Origin: Thermoplasmata archaeon
Lineage (GTDB): Archaea; Thermoplasmatota; Thermoplasmata; Lutacidiplasmatales; UBA184
NCBI GenBank assembly: GCA_022750195.1
Contig: JAKIWE010000006.1
Location: forward strand, 62,001 to 126,000
Direction of reading: 5' to 3'
DNA length: 64,000 nt
Below the pieces are notes generated by a model that did not search any database, was not told the DNA's origin, and worked only from the letters and a program-made list of their open reading frames with translations. Below, piece by piece: positions 8,703 to 17,729 of this stretch (positions are counted from its first letter, which is position 1; each line of letters begins with the position of its first letter). Both the position numbers and the translations under genes were made by a program.

Positions 8703-9566
8703 CTACCCGCGTCCGGTCTTCTGCAGCTCGAGGAGGTCTTCGGTCGAGACCTTTTCGCCCTTCTTCAAACGGGCGAGGAAGTCCTCCTCCCGGGGAGGCT
8801 CGGCCGCCGAGTAGGGGGAAGGAGCGCGGCCGCCGCGCGTCGCGTAGAGGAGCTTTTCGATGTCGCGCACCTCCTCGATCGCCGTGATGTGCGCCTTGTG
8901 CGCCTCGTCCGCGGCGGTCTTCGCCTCGACGAGCTTTACCTGGACCCCGTCGGCCTGACGGCGCAGCTCGTCGACGGACTCGAAGAGCTGGACCATCGAC
9001 TCATGGGCCGCCTGGGCCTCCTCGGCGAGCTCGCCGACGGCGGCGTGATGCTTCTCGGCCTCGTCGCGGGCCAACGTGAGCTCCGCGGTCGCGACCTCGA
9101 CCTCCGGGTCGTGCTTGATCTGGTCTTCCTGCTCCCGGATCGCCGACTCGAGCCGCTGCATGTCGGCGATCAGGCGCTTCTCGGCGTCGGGGGTGAGCGC
9201 CGTGGTCATGTGGCGGAACTCGAGCTCCTTGAGGTCCTTGCGGAGACGCCAGACCGGGATCGCGCCGGGTCGGGGGGCCCGCGTACGGCGGAGCTCGAGG
9301 ACCTTTTCCTGGACGATCGCGAGCTTCCGGTTCCACTCCTCGCGGAGCTTCTTCGCCTCGCGGACCTGGTCGTTGAGGTCGTCCCGCCCGTGGCGGTGGT
9401 CCTGAGCGAGCGTGCTCTTCTCCCGCATCTCGTCGATGATGCGGGCCCGTTCGTCGGCGAGGGCCCGGGCCTCGGCGTTGAGCCGGTCGCGCTTGGCCCG
9501 GGCCTCGTCGGCCCGAGCGTTCGACTCGGCTCGCTTCCGTTCGAGCTCTTCTACCGCCTCGGTCAA
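8703..9566 (-). CDS. Archaeal coiled-coil protein (COG1340-like)
   Basis: About 287 residues, almost entirely charged heptad-like helix rich in Glu, Arg, Ala and Leu. The middle has PGAIPVWRLRKDLKELEFRH, which resembles the conserved turn in the archaeal COG1340-type coiled-coil family. The C-terminus ends EDFLARLKKGEKVSTEDLLELQK, the usual tail of this family. The upstream frame is open to 9845 but carries no plausible coding signal; TTG at 9566 is the first start near the helix. The function is unknown; a scaffold or chromosome/cell-structure role is speculative. It shares an operon with the HAD gene. Confidence 0.75.
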   Translation of the reverse strand: MTEAVEELERKRAESNARADEARAKRDRLNAEARALADERARIIDEMREKSTLAQDHRHGRDDLNDQVREAKKLREEWNRKLAIVQEKVLELRRTRAPRPGAIPVWRLRKDLKELEFRHMTTALTPDAEKRLIADMQRLESAIREQEDQIKHDPEVEVATAELTLARDEAEKHHAAVGELAEEAQAAHESMVQLFESVDELRRQADGVQVKLVEAKTAADEAHKAHITAIEEVRDIEKLLYATRGGRAPSPYSAAEPPREEDFLARLKKGEKVSTEDLLELQKTGRG

Positions 9567-9621
9567 AACGCGCGCACTCCCCGAGGTCGCCCAGTCGGGG
9601 GAGCTTTCGAGGGCCGGGCCC

Positions 9622-9630
9622 GATATAAAT
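9622..9630. promoter_or_regulatory. Shared TATA region between coiled-coil gene and pseudogene
   Basis: GATATAAAT lies between divergent genes. It is about 60 nt from the coiled-coil TTG and 42 nt from the GTG of the decayed phosphatase, so it could serve either or both. The ATG at 9629 overlaps this box and is an unlikely start. Confidence 0.45.
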
Positions 9631-9667
9631 GCTTTCGGCGGGCCGGGTAACGGGCTGGAGCGCAACA

Positions 9668-10214
9668 GTGGCGACCTCGGTCGAGATCCGGCGCAACAGT
9701 GTTCGGGACAAGCCGGAACCTCACGTGTCCGACGCGGGCCGCGCCCTCGCTCGCGACGTCGCGACCCTCGCACCAAGGTTCGACCGAGTCGTTTCGACTC
9801 CTGTGCCCCGAGCCACGGAGACCGCCGCCGCGCTCGGGTACCCATCCCCCGAGGTTGACCCGTTGTTCGAGTAGGTCGGGGCGCGCGTCGAAGCGGTCGT
9901 AGCGTGGCCGTCTCCGGTCACGTCGTACCGGAGAGCCCTCGACTTGCGTGTCTCGGCCGTCGTTCGCAAAGCGCAGCAGCTCGGGACGTCGTTGCGGCGC
10001 CTCGCAGCGGATCTCCCGGAGAACGGACACGCCCTCGTTGTCACGCACGGGGGGGGTGCCCGAGTTGTGCGGTGTGGACCTCCGTCCTGAGGACGACGTC
10101 GGCGCGTGGGGCGAGCCCTGCCGTTGCCTCGAAGGAGTCCGGGTCACCTTCGACGGAGAAGTCCCTGTGCAAATCGTCATCCTTCGGGTCGATCCCCGTC
10201 GGACTCGACTCTAG
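9668..10214 (+). pseudogene. Decayed histidine phosphatase family gene
   Basis: From GTG 9668 the translation begins ATSVEIRRNSVRDKPEPHVS, continues through a typical phosphatase helix and STPVPRATETA, then hits TAG at 9872-9874. The same frame resumes in good family sequence up to LVVTHGGG, where a run of eight G (10049-10056) breaks the frame. Dropping one G gives GGVPELCGVDLRP and then WGEPCRCLEGVRVTFDG, ending at TAG 10214. In the family the motif near the start is RHG or RRH; here the histidine position is Asn, so the catalytic residue is also lost. Three separate lesions argue for a real pseudogene, although the G-run alone could be a sequencing error. Confidence 0.8.
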
Positions 10215-10283
10215 CGTCGGTTCGGGCCTCGTCCGTCGCCGGGCGCAGGCCTTCGACGCTCGGCTCGCTTCCACTCCCGCATC

Positions 10284-11765
10284 ATGCTAATATGGGCACC
10301 ATCGGTAGAATTCGCCGTGGACGAGGTTGGCCGCATCTACGGCGATGTCGGCCTCGGCCGATTCCAGCTGAACCTCGCCCATCCGGTCGAACGTGGCGAC
10401 TACCTCTCGGTGGTCGACGAGCTCCACGGGAGCGTCCTCTGCCAGCTCGACGACCTCCACCGGACGAGCGACCTGGACGTCGACCGGGCGGACGAGCTCG
10501 GCCACGGGGCACCGACGTTGGTCCACGAACGGCTGGTCGGTCTGGCGCGCGTGATCGGCTACCGCGACGACCAGGGATTGGTCAAGGTGCCGACGATCCC
10601 GTTCCGGCCGGGCGCGCAGGTGTTCCGGGCGGAAGAGGGACTCATCGCCGGCGTGCTGGGCCTCGGCCACCACTCGGCGGTCGGTGCGTACGTGGGACTG
10701 CTGCGCGGCCATGCGCTGCGCGTCGAGCTCGACATCAACCAGCTCGTCCAGCGCCACGTCAGCGTGCTGGCGAAGACCGGCGGCGGGAAGAGCTACCTTC
10801 TGGGGGTGCTCATCGAGGAGCTGCTCCGGCACAAGGTCACGTGCGTCATCATCGACCCGCACGGCGAGTACGGCTCGCTCCGGGAGGCGGCGCCGAAGAA
10901 CGGGGTCCACGCGAAGTTCAAGGTGGAGGTCCAGGGGTTCGGCAACCGGATCCAGGAGTACTCGCCGGACGCGACGCTGAACCCGAAGGCGAAGCCGCTG
11001 ACCTTCTCCCTGAAGAACCTCGACCCCCGGGAGCTGCTCATCTTCATGGGGCTCACGAACGTCAAATCGTTCCTGGCCCCGCTCAAGACGATCCTCGAGG
11101 AGGCTTCGGGTCGGAGCCCCGAGTACTCGATCAAGGATCTCGTGGACCTCGCCTCACGGCACGAGGAACCGGCGTACCAGCTGCTCCACGAACGGCTCGA
11201 GTACGTCGAGCAGACCCGCCTGCTCGCCCCGCACGGCACCAAGCTCGAGGAGCTCGTGCGCAAGGGCGACGTCACGCTGATCAACCTACGCGGGGTCGCC
11301 CCCGACGTGCAGGAGCTCGTCGTCGCCCGGATCTCCGGGACGATCTTCGACAACCGCAAGAAGGGCAAGATCCCGCCGCTGTTCCTCGTGATCGAGGAGG
11401 CGCACAACTTCGCCCCCCAGCAGGGGTCCGCGGCGTCCTCCCGGGTGTTGAAGAACATCGCGGCGGAGGGACGGAAGTTCGGCCTCGGGCTCTGCATCGT
11501 CACCCAGCGGGCGGCACGGATCGACAAGAGCGTGCTCTCGCAGTGCAACACGCAGCTGATCCTTCAAGTGACGAACCCGCTCGACCTGAAGGCGATCGCG
11601 CAGTCGATCGAAGGGCTCACCGAGGGGATGACCGAGATGATCCAGTCGCTCCCCGTCGGGGTGGCGCTGGTCACCGGGGGCGGCTACCACACCCCGCTGT
11701 TCTGCGAGGTGCGGCCCCGCGCGACCCGCCACGGCGGCGAGAGCATCCGGGTCGTCGAGAACTAG
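10284..11765 (+). CDS. HerA-like/VirB4-type ATPase
   Basis: A 493-residue P-loop ATPase. The N-terminal beta-barrel (about 15-130) contains VGRIYGDVGL, the usual HerA start. Walker A (AKTGGGKSYL) is at about 163-172 and Walker B (LFLVIEEAHNF) at about 368-378. Further on, ITQRAARIDKSVLSQCNT and the C-terminal GVALVTGGGYHTP match archaeal HerA/MlaA helicases, which form hexamers with NurA nuclease in DNA end resection. The nurA gene is not adjacent, so a repair role is inferred from family only. ATG 10284 is used here; GTG 10317 is an alternative, about 26 nt after a TATA-like CTAATATG at 10287-10294. Confidence 0.87.
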   Translation: MLIWAPSVEFAVDEVGRIYGDVGLGRFQLNLAHPVERGDYLSVVDELHGSVLCQLDDLHRTSDLDVDRADELGHGAPTLVHERLVGLARVIGYRDDQGLVKVPTIPFRPGAQVFRAEEGLIAGVLGLGHHSAVGAYVGLLRGHALRVELDINQLVQRHVSVLAKTGGGKSYLLGVLIEELLRHKVTCVIIDPHGEYGSLREAAPKNGVHAKFKVEVQGFGNRIQEYSPDATLNPKAKPLTFSLKNLDPRELLIFMGLTNVKSFLAPLKTILEEASGRSPEYSIKDLVDLASRHEEPAYQLLHERLEYVEQTRLLAPHGTKLEELVRKGDVTLINLRGVAPDVQELVVARISGTIFDNRKKGKIPPLFLVIEEAHNFAPQQGSAASSRVLKNIAAEGRKFGLGLCIVTQRAARIDKSVLSQCNTQLILQVTNPLDLKAIAQSIEGLTEGMTEMIQSLPVGVALVTGGGYHTPLFCEVRPRATRHGGESIRVVEN

Positions 11766-11826
11766 ACCTGCCCGCCGCGATCGGCCGGTCGTCGACGGGC
11801 ACCTAGTTCGCGCGGTAGAGTGGTGA

Positions 11827-12897
11827 CTACCGCCGGGCCTCGAAGACCCGATTGAAGGGTGTCTCGACGGTCTTTCGTACCTTAGTGAACCCGCCCGCCT
11901 TGATCACGTCGGTCAGCTCCGCGTCGCTCGCCTGAGCGCCGAGCCCCTTGCCGACCTCCTGGGCGAGCGAGGACGGGACGCACAAGAGCAGCGAGGCGTT
12001 GTAGAAGACCCGTCCCACCGGGTTAAGGTTCTGCTCGACGGTGTCCTTCGCGAACGGCTCGACGACCATCGCCGTCCCGTTCGGTTTCAGGGCCTGGTGG
12101 GCGTGCTTCATCGCTCCGACCGGGTCGCCCATGTCGTGGAGGCAGTCGAAGAAGGTGATGAGGTCGAAGTCCTTGCCCTTGAAATCCTTCGCCATGGCGA
12201 CCTCGAAATCCGCGTTCTTGGAGACACCGTCCGTGACGGCGGCGTTCCGAGCCCATTCGATCGATTCCGCGTGGTAGTCGTAGCCGACGAACTGGGACTT
12301 CGGATACTGCTTGGCCATGATCACCGTCGACGCCCCGAGCCCGCAGCCGACGTCCGCGACCTTGGCGCCGGCCTCGAGCTTCGCGACGACCCCATCGAGG
12401 CTGGGGAGCCAGGCTTGGACGAGGTTGACCAGATAGCCCGGCTTGAAGAACATCTTCGTCCCGTTGAACAGGTCGACGTGGCGCTCGCCCCAGCCGAACC
12501 CTTTGCCCGTGCGGATCGCCTCGGCGATCTTGCGCTGGTCCTTGTACGCCGACGACGCGATGTAGTACCCACCGGGAATGTAGATCGGGTTGTTCTCGGA
12601 GGTGAGCGCGAACTTCTGCTCCGGCGTCATCCAGTATCGGTGCGACGCCGCATCGTACTCGACGTAGCCCGAGGCCGCCTGCCCCGCCAACCACTCCCGC
12701 AGGTACCGCTCGGAGGTCCCGGTCTTTTGCGCCAGCGCCTCGGAGGTCACGTGGCCCGCAGCGCCCAGGGCCTTGTAGAGGCCCAGCTGCTCGCCGATAA
12801 GGATCGACGGCCCGTGCATCACGGCGCCGAGGTCGTTCAGGAACTTTCCCACGAACGCGTTCAGCTTTGCTTCGTCGATCTTGTCGGAATCTGTCAT
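11827..12897 (-). CDS. Class I SAM-dependent methyltransferase with N-terminal winged helix
   Basis: A 356-residue protein. Residues about 20-100 form the dimerisation/winged-helix domain of Rv2258c-like methyltransferases (GLYKALGAAGHVTSEALAQK, TGTSERYLREWL). VADVGCGLGAST near residue 177 is the SAM-binding motif I, and TFFDCLHDMGDP is the post-II region. The C-terminal NRVFEARR strand is typical. The substrate is probably a small molecule but cannot be assigned. It is monocistronic; a weak TATA-like CTTATGAC at 12934-12941 lies about 40 nt upstream. Confidence 0.86.
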   Translation of the reverse strand: MTDSDKIDEAKLNAFVGKFLNDLGAVMHGPSILIGEQLGLYKALGAAGHVTSEALAQKTGTSERYLREWLAGQAASGYVEYDAASHRYWMTPEQKFALTSENNPIYIPGGYYIASSAYKDQRKIAEAIRTGKGFGWGERHVDLFNGTKMFFKPGYLVNLVQAWLPSLDGVVAKLEAGAKVADVGCGLGASTVIMAKQYPKSQFVGYDYHAESIEWARNAAVTDGVSKNADFEVAMAKDFKGKDFDLITFFDCLHDMGDPVGAMKHAHQALKPNGTAMVVEPFAKDTVEQNLNPVGRVFYNASLLLCVPSSLAQEVGKGLGAQASDAELTDVIKAGGFTKVRKTVETPFNRVFEARR

Positions 12898-12986
12898 CGG
12901 TGAACCCCCGCCTTCGGGGCATGTGGGTCGGGGTCATAAGGGCCGGCGGTCGCACCCTCGCTACGGCGCCGCGACGCGGCTTCGCG

Positions 12987-15587
12987 CTAGGGAGGCGAGT
13001 TCGAAGCCTCTCCGGCCCGCGAACCGGCAATGGGCACGGCCTGGGGCTGGAACCGAGGCGGGGGAGTCGCCGTCAGGGTGGCGACGATCACACTGGTGGC
13101 TGCCGTCCGGGTCCCGTGCCCCGCCCAGGGGAACTGGCCGGGGGGGGCACCGGACGGCAACGTGGGATCGGCACGTACGGGGACCTTGAACGGGCTCGCG
13201 CACCCGAACCCCGGGGTCTTGCCGTGCGACGCCGCCCAGCCCGAGAGATTGTAGGGGGTCCAGGAGTTCCCGAGCCCCAGGTCGACCGCATACACGCAGT
13301 ACTCCAAGGTCCCCTTCGACGTGGCGCCCGGGATCTTCCCGGTCCAGGTCCCCTTGGTCGGGGTACCCCCGGTCCGGTTCAGCGTCAGGGTCGTCCACTT
13401 CGTGACCCCCGGCTCGAGGTAGGTCACGTTGACGTGGGCGACCGGCCGGGTATCGCTGACGTGCGCGGTCACGCTGTAGGCGTCGGTCGCGAAGGCGGCG
13501 GGGGCCGGGGCGGCGGTCACGAACGGCTTGCCTAGGTCGAGGGCGATGTTGTAGGCAAGCGGGACGCCCCAGCCCGCGGAGGTGTTGTAGTCGGTCGCCC
13601 CGTTGAAGAAGGCGTTGCTGTAATTCTGAACGAAGTAGGTCGGCGGCAACGCGAGCTTTCCGGCGAGCCACTTCGACTCCAGCGCGTAGAGCGTCGGTCC
13701 GAACGCCCCGAGCGGATGGCCGTCGAAGGCGATGATCGAACCGAGCATCCCCGCCACGGCCGGCGAGGAGAAGCTCGTGCCGCCGTACCCCGACAGCCAC
13801 TGGTGCGCGTAGTAGACCGTGTTGTCGGCGGCGGGGCCGCCCAGATCGGGGACCGGGCGGGCGGAGCTGTTGCTGTAGACGATGCCGTCGTTGACGCCGA
13901 GCGGACTGCTCGTGCTTCCGTTGCCGGTTTCGGTGATGTTGATCGCGTTGCGCATCGCCGCATCCACGTGCGGGACCCCTTTCTGGTACCACGCCTCCGG
14001 GAACGCCGAGCTGACCCCACCGGTGCTCCCGGCGCTGACCCCCGCGTCGGTGCTGGGGCACCAGTTCCACACCGACTGGCCGCTCAGGATCGACGTTCCG
14101 AGGGCGTTGTTCGCCGTCCCGCCGACGCTCAACAGGTTCGGCGAGGAGCCCGGGTAGTTGACCCCCGGTACGCCCTGGTCGTTGGGGCCGCCCCCGCAGA
14201 CCGCGGCGCCGTCGCCGCTCGGGCCTTCCGCCCCGTTGTTGTCGCCGGAGGACGCCAGCACGGTGACCCCCATCGCGGCCGCGGTCAGGTAGTCCTGTTC
14301 GAACGCCGCGACGTAGGAGCCGGTCGCATTCGGGCTCTCCCCGCCCCCGAACGACTGCGTGAGGACGTTGAGGCCGGGGACGTTGCCGCTGACGATCCAA
14401 TTGAGGAGCGCCACCAGCTCGCCGTTCGTCGCCGCGACCCCGGTGCCGTTCACCCAGGTCGGGGCCAGGTTGGCGCCGGGGGCATCCACGCCGCTGTACT
14501 CCTGGTCAATGGTGAGCTCGATCGAGGGGGAGTTGACCTCCTGGGTGCCGGTGTTCGAGACGTTGAGCCCGCTGGTGCTGCAGTTGCCGCTCGCCGGGGG
14601 ACCGCCGGGGTAGCCGGGGATCTTGTAGTGCGGCTGCATCACCGGCTTTGGTAGACCACTCGGGTAGCCGGTCGAGTTGTTGAAGAAGTTCCCGATGTCG
14701 GAGACCGAGTAGCCACAGCTCTTCGACGAATCCGACCAGAGCGCTTGGACGATCGTGACGCCCCGGGCATCGGTCGGGACTACGCCCGCGGCCTTGTCCC
14801 CCGTAGCGTTGTAGAGCTGGTTCAGCTGGAACTCGTAGAGCATCTCGTTCGGATAGTCTTGGACGCCCGTGCCGGGGACCGGACTGCCCGACGGAAGGGC
14901 GGCCAGCACGCGCAGCGCGCTAGGATGGTCGGTCAGGCCGACGACGGAGTAGACCCACGGGGCGACGCTCGCCGGCAGCTCGGGGCTGGCGACCGGGGCC
15001 CAAAAGTTCGACTCGCCCTGATGGAACATGCCGAACCGGAGGTGGAAGGCGTTCTGGAGCTGGGCGAGGGTCCCCTCGACCGTGAGGCTCAGGTGGTCGG
15101 GGGCGAGGAAGACGACGCGAAGCCCATGGGCGGCGAAGTAACCGGTCACCGTCGACTGCTGGTCGGCGGTCGGGGCATACCGCTGGGTGAACTCCGGCAG
15201 CGTGAGGAAGTGGGCGTACGACGGCGAGAACGGATCGGAGACGCCCCGGAGAAACTCCTGTAATCCGGCAGGATGCTGGAGGGGAAGGTTGACGACCACG
15301 CTCGCCACCGTCGACAGGGGTACCGCGACGTCCACGCTCGGAATCCCGCGCAGCGCCGCCCCGGTCTCCCCGTTGAAACCCAGGTCGACCCATGGCCCCC
15401 CGAACAGGCCGGAGGGGGCCCTCGCCGGGGCGGAGGGACTCGACGGTCCAGCACCCCCAACCGTCTCCGCGCCGGCGAACGACATCGGGCCCAACAACGT
15501 GACCACGGCCACGAGAAGGGAGACGATCGCCGGTCGGGTTCGTATCGGAGTTGGCGCAACGCGGGACCGTGCCCGGGGTACCCACAT
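12987..15587 (-). CDS. Secreted S53 family serine-carboxyl peptidase (sedolisin/kumamolisin type)
   Basis: An 866-residue preproprotein from ATG 15587. Residues about 20-40 are a signal peptide, followed by a Pro/Ser linker and the pro-kumamolisin activation domain (about 55-240, with FSPSYAHFLTLPEF). Catalytic elements are SIELTIDQ near 355-362 (Glu and Asp), ASSGDNNG near 446-453 (oxyanion Asp) and GGTSFSSP near 600 (Ser). The calcium-site region AFFNGATDYNTSAGWG follows near 655. The last 200 residues form an Ig-like domain without a clear membrane anchor. S53 enzymes are mainly acid-active extracellular endopeptidases, so the cell probably digests protein outside at low pH. A TTG at 15617 overlaps the TATA box and is not the start. 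Confidence 0.92.
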   Translation of the reverse strand: MWVPRARSRVAPTPIRTRPAIVSLLVAVVTLLGPMSFAGAETVGGAGPSSPSAPARAPSGLFGGPWVDLGFNGETGAALRGIPSVDVAVPLSTVASVVVNLPLQHPAGLQEFLRGVSDPFSPSYAHFLTLPEFTQRYAPTADQQSTVTGYFAAHGLRVVFLAPDHLSLTVEGTLAQLQNAFHLRFGMFHQGESNFWAPVASPELPASVAPWVYSVVGLTDHPSALRVLAALPSGSPVPGTGVQDYPNEMLYEFQLNQLYNATGDKAAGVVPTDARGVTIVQALWSDSSKSCGYSVSDIGNFFNNSTGYPSGLPKPVMQPHYKIPGYPGGPPASGNCSTSGLNVSNTGTQEVNSPSIELTIDQEYSGVDAPGANLAPTWVNGTGVAATNGELVALLNWIVSGNVPGLNVLTQSFGGGESPNATGSYVAAFEQDYLTAAAMGVTVLASSGDNNGAEGPSGDGAAVCGGGPNDQGVPGVNYPGSSPNLLSVGGTANNALGTSILSGQSVWNWCPSTDAGVSAGSTGGVSSAFPEAWYQKGVPHVDAAMRNAINITETGNGSTSSPLGVNDGIVYSNSSARPVPDLGGPAADNTVYYAHQWLSGYGGTSFSSPAVAGMLGSIIAFDGHPLGAFGPTLYALESKWLAGKLALPPTYFVQNYSNAFFNGATDYNTSAGWGVPLAYNIALDLGKPFVTAAPAPAAFATDAYSVTAHVSDTRPVAHVNVTYLEPGVTKWTTLTLNRTGGTPTKGTWTGKIPGATSKGTLEYCVYAVDLGLGNSWTPYNLSGWAASHGKTPGFGCASPFKVPVRADPTLPSGAPPGQFPWAGHGTRTAATSVIVATLTATPPPRFQPQAVPIAGSRAGEASNSPP

Positions 15588-15608
15588 GCGGGGGGCACCC
15601 CTCCGTCG

Positions 15609-15615
15609 CTTTATC
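15609..15615 (-). promoter_or_regulatory. TATA box of the S53 peptidase gene
   Basis: GATAAAG on the minus strand, centred 25 nt from ATG 15587, which predicts a leaderless mRNA and settles the start. Confidence 0.6.
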
Positions 15616-15755
15616 AATCGAAAAGTGGGGAGCTAGCCAGCACCTAACAATTCGGGAATCCGCCCCTCAAGAGGGGGCCACATCGAGCGTTCCGGCCCCA
15701 TCCCGCCGCTCCAGGGGGGTGCGGGAGGCGGCCGCCTCACCTCGAACGGCGCGGA

Positions 15756-17279
15756 CTAGGGCGAGCCGTCGCGCAAGTAGGTCGTCACCGCACGGAGCCC
15801 GAAGGCGGTCGCGCCGATCGACTGGTAGGGAGGCTGGTACTTCCGCGTCGAGGGAGTCGTGTAGGAGGGACCCGCGATGTCCAGGTGGGCCCAAGCGGTC
15901 TTGCCGACGAACGTCTCGAGGAAGGCGGAGGCGGTGAGCACGCCGGCGACCGAGAGCTCGGTGTGGTTCCGCACGTCGGCGATGTCGCTCTTGACGAGCT
16001 CGCGATGGAAGTCGGTCAGCGGCATCCGCCAGAGCGGCTCCCCGGTGATCGCCGAGGCGCTCAGCAGACCCTTCGCGAGCTTCTCGTCGGTGGCGATCAG
16101 GGCCCCGGTGTCGTCCCCGAGGGCGACGACCTCGGCGCCCGTCAACGTGGCGAGGTCGATCACTTCGTCGGGGTGGTACTTGTCGACGACGTAGCCCAGG
16201 GCGTCCGCGAGCACGACGCGACCCTCCGCGTCGGTGTTGAGGACCTCGATCGTCTTGCCGTTGTACGTCCGGACGACGTCCCCCGGGCGGTAGGAGGAGC
16301 CGCTGGGGAGGTTCTCGGCGCACGCCATGACCGCGATCACCTTCGGCGGCAGCTTGAGGGCCGCCGCGGCGCGGACGATGCCGAGGGCGACGCACGCCCC
16401 GGACTTGTCGAACTTCATCTCCTGCATGGCGAGCGCGGGTTTGATCGAGATCCCGCCGGAATCGAACGTGATCCCCTTCCCCACGACCGCGACGGTCTTC
16501 CCGCTGCGGGCGCCGCCACCGTACTCGACGATGACCATCCGGGGCGGGTGGATGCTGCCGCTGCCGACGGCCAGGATGCCGCCGCAGTGGAGCTCCTCGA
16601 GCTTCTTCTCGTCGAAGACGGTGACCTTGAGCCCGTACTCCTTGGCGACGTGCCGGGCCTCCTCCGCCAGGCGCTCGGGCGTCGCGGTGTCGGCGGGGAG
16701 GTTGATCAGGTCCCTCGTCCAGATGACGGAATCGAGGAGGGTGAGCTCTTGGTCGAGGGCACGCCGTAGCGCGGCCTCTTCGCGGCCGTGCTCCTCGCCG
16801 AGGAAGACCGTCCCCTCTTCGACGCCGGCTTCCGCCGTGGCGCGATACCGCAGGAACTCGTAGGCCCCGAGCAGGGTGCCGTCGGCGATCGCCCGCGTGG
16901 CGGTCTCCGTCGGTACGCCCTCCCCCGTGAACGTCGCCAGGCGGAAGCCGATCGTCCGCGCGCCTCGGCCCTTGAGCGCCTTGACGGCGGAGGCGGCGGC
17001 GCGCCGTACCGCTTCCGCGTCGTGCGTGGCTTTCGCACCCAGTCCGACGAGGAGCAGACGCCCCCGGCCGTCCGGGCGGTGGAACACCGTGATCTCGGCC
17101 TTGCGGCCCTTGATCTCCCGACGCTTCCAAGCGGCTGTGAGCAGACCGTCGAGCGCTTCGTCCTCCTTGACGAGCAGTCGCGGGAGCGGTTCGTCCTTCT
17201 CTCCCCGCTCCGTGAACGCGCTGACGGCCACGTCGACAGACCCGGCGAGCGCGTCGCGGCGGTCGACGGCGAACTTCAT
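15756..17279 (-). CDS. pepA: Leucyl aminopeptidase (M17 family)
   Basis: A 507-residue two-domain enzyme of normal length. The C-terminal catalytic domain has GKGITFDSGGISIKPA (Lys and Asp metal/active-site residues) and NTDAEGRVVLADAL (metal-binding Asp and Glu plus catalytic Arg), both diagnostic of M17. It removes N-terminal residues from peptides in the cytoplasm using two metal ions, finishing degradation of peptides from the proteasome or imported digests. It starts 16 nt after the sepF stop, so the two are probably cotranscribed. Confidence 0.96.
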   Translation of the reverse strand: MKFAVDRRDALAGSVDVAVSAFTERGEKDEPLPRLLVKEDEALDGLLTAAWKRREIKGRKAEITVFHRPDGRGRLLLVGLGAKATHDAEAVRRAAASAVKALKGRGARTIGFRLATFTGEGVPTETATRAIADGTLLGAYEFLRYRATAEAGVEEGTVFLGEEHGREEAALRRALDQELTLLDSVIWTRDLINLPADTATPERLAEEARHVAKEYGLKVTVFDEKKLEELHCGGILAVGSGSIHPPRMVIVEYGGGARSGKTVAVVGKGITFDSGGISIKPALAMQEMKFDKSGACVALGIVRAAAALKLPPKVIAVMACAENLPSGSSYRPGDVVRTYNGKTIEVLNTDAEGRVVLADALGYVVDKYHPDEVIDLATLTGAEVVALGDDTGALIATDEKLAKGLLSASAITGEPLWRMPLTDFHRELVKSDIADVRNHTELSVAGVLTASAFLETFVGKTAWAHLDIAGPSYTTPSTRKYQPPYQSIGATAFGLRAVTTYLRDGSP

Positions 17280-17295
17280 GCGGGCCGCACGCCGC

Positions 17296-17676
17296 TCAGA
17301 ACGACGGGCGGATCTTCTGTCGGTCGATGCGGAACCCCGCGGGGGTCAGGCAGAGCAGGTTCTTCGCGATGCCCGCGACGTCCCCGCCGGTGTCCTTCGC
17401 GACGTTCTTGAGGTCCATGCTCATCCTCTTGACCGCCACCTGGTCGTTGGCGATCGACGTGTAGTCGAGCACCACGATGTCGCCCTGGTAGGCGAGTTGG
17501 CTGATCTTCCCGAGGTCCTCGAAGCGGAGGATCTCGGCCATACGGACCGCGCCCTTCGCTCCGGCGAGGCCGGCGGCCTCGTCGTCGAAGTTCATTTGGC
17601 CCAGATCGAGGAACGAACCCTCTTCGAGCGTGTCCGAACCGTGATGGCGCCTCAAGATTCCACTCCGTTTCATCAT
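17296..17676 (-). CDS. sepF: SepF-like cell division protein
   Basis: A 126-residue protein from ATG 17676 (a second ATG is at 17673). EGSFLDLGQ precedes the SepF core: VRMAEILRFEDLGKI, then GDIVVLDYTSI, a helix VKRMSMDLKNVAKDTGGDVAGI and the final LLCLTPAGFRI. Archaeal SepF is a membrane anchor for FtsZ. The N-terminal helix here is basic (MMKRSGILRRHH), consistent with membrane binding. FtsZ is not in the window. The larger open frame upstream is an artefact over the NMD3 gene. Confidence 0.85.
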   Translation of the reverse strand: MMKRSGILRRHHGSDTLEEGSFLDLGQMNFDDEAAGLAGAKGAVRMAEILRFEDLGKISQLAYQGDIVVLDYTSIANDQVAVKRMSMDLKNVAKDTGGDVAGIAKNLLCLTPAGFRIDRQKIRPSF

Positions 17677-17729
17677 CGCCCGCGTGTCCTCGCTAGCAGG
17701 TCGAGAAGAGTCGGGTTCTTCTCTTAAGT

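Noticed and set aside
9629..9667. ATG 9629 as start of the decayed phosphatase
   Set aside because: It overlaps the TATA box, and the family-like N-terminus begins at GTG 9668.
10106..11806. A 566-residue frame overlapping the HerA-like gene
   Set aside because: Same strand, different frame, extremely Arg/Pro/Gly-rich; the HerA frame carries all the motifs.
15588..15617. Longer S53 peptidase start at TTG 15617
   Set aside because: The TTG and following codons overlap the TATA box; ATG 15587 is 25 nt from its centre and gives a normal signal peptide.
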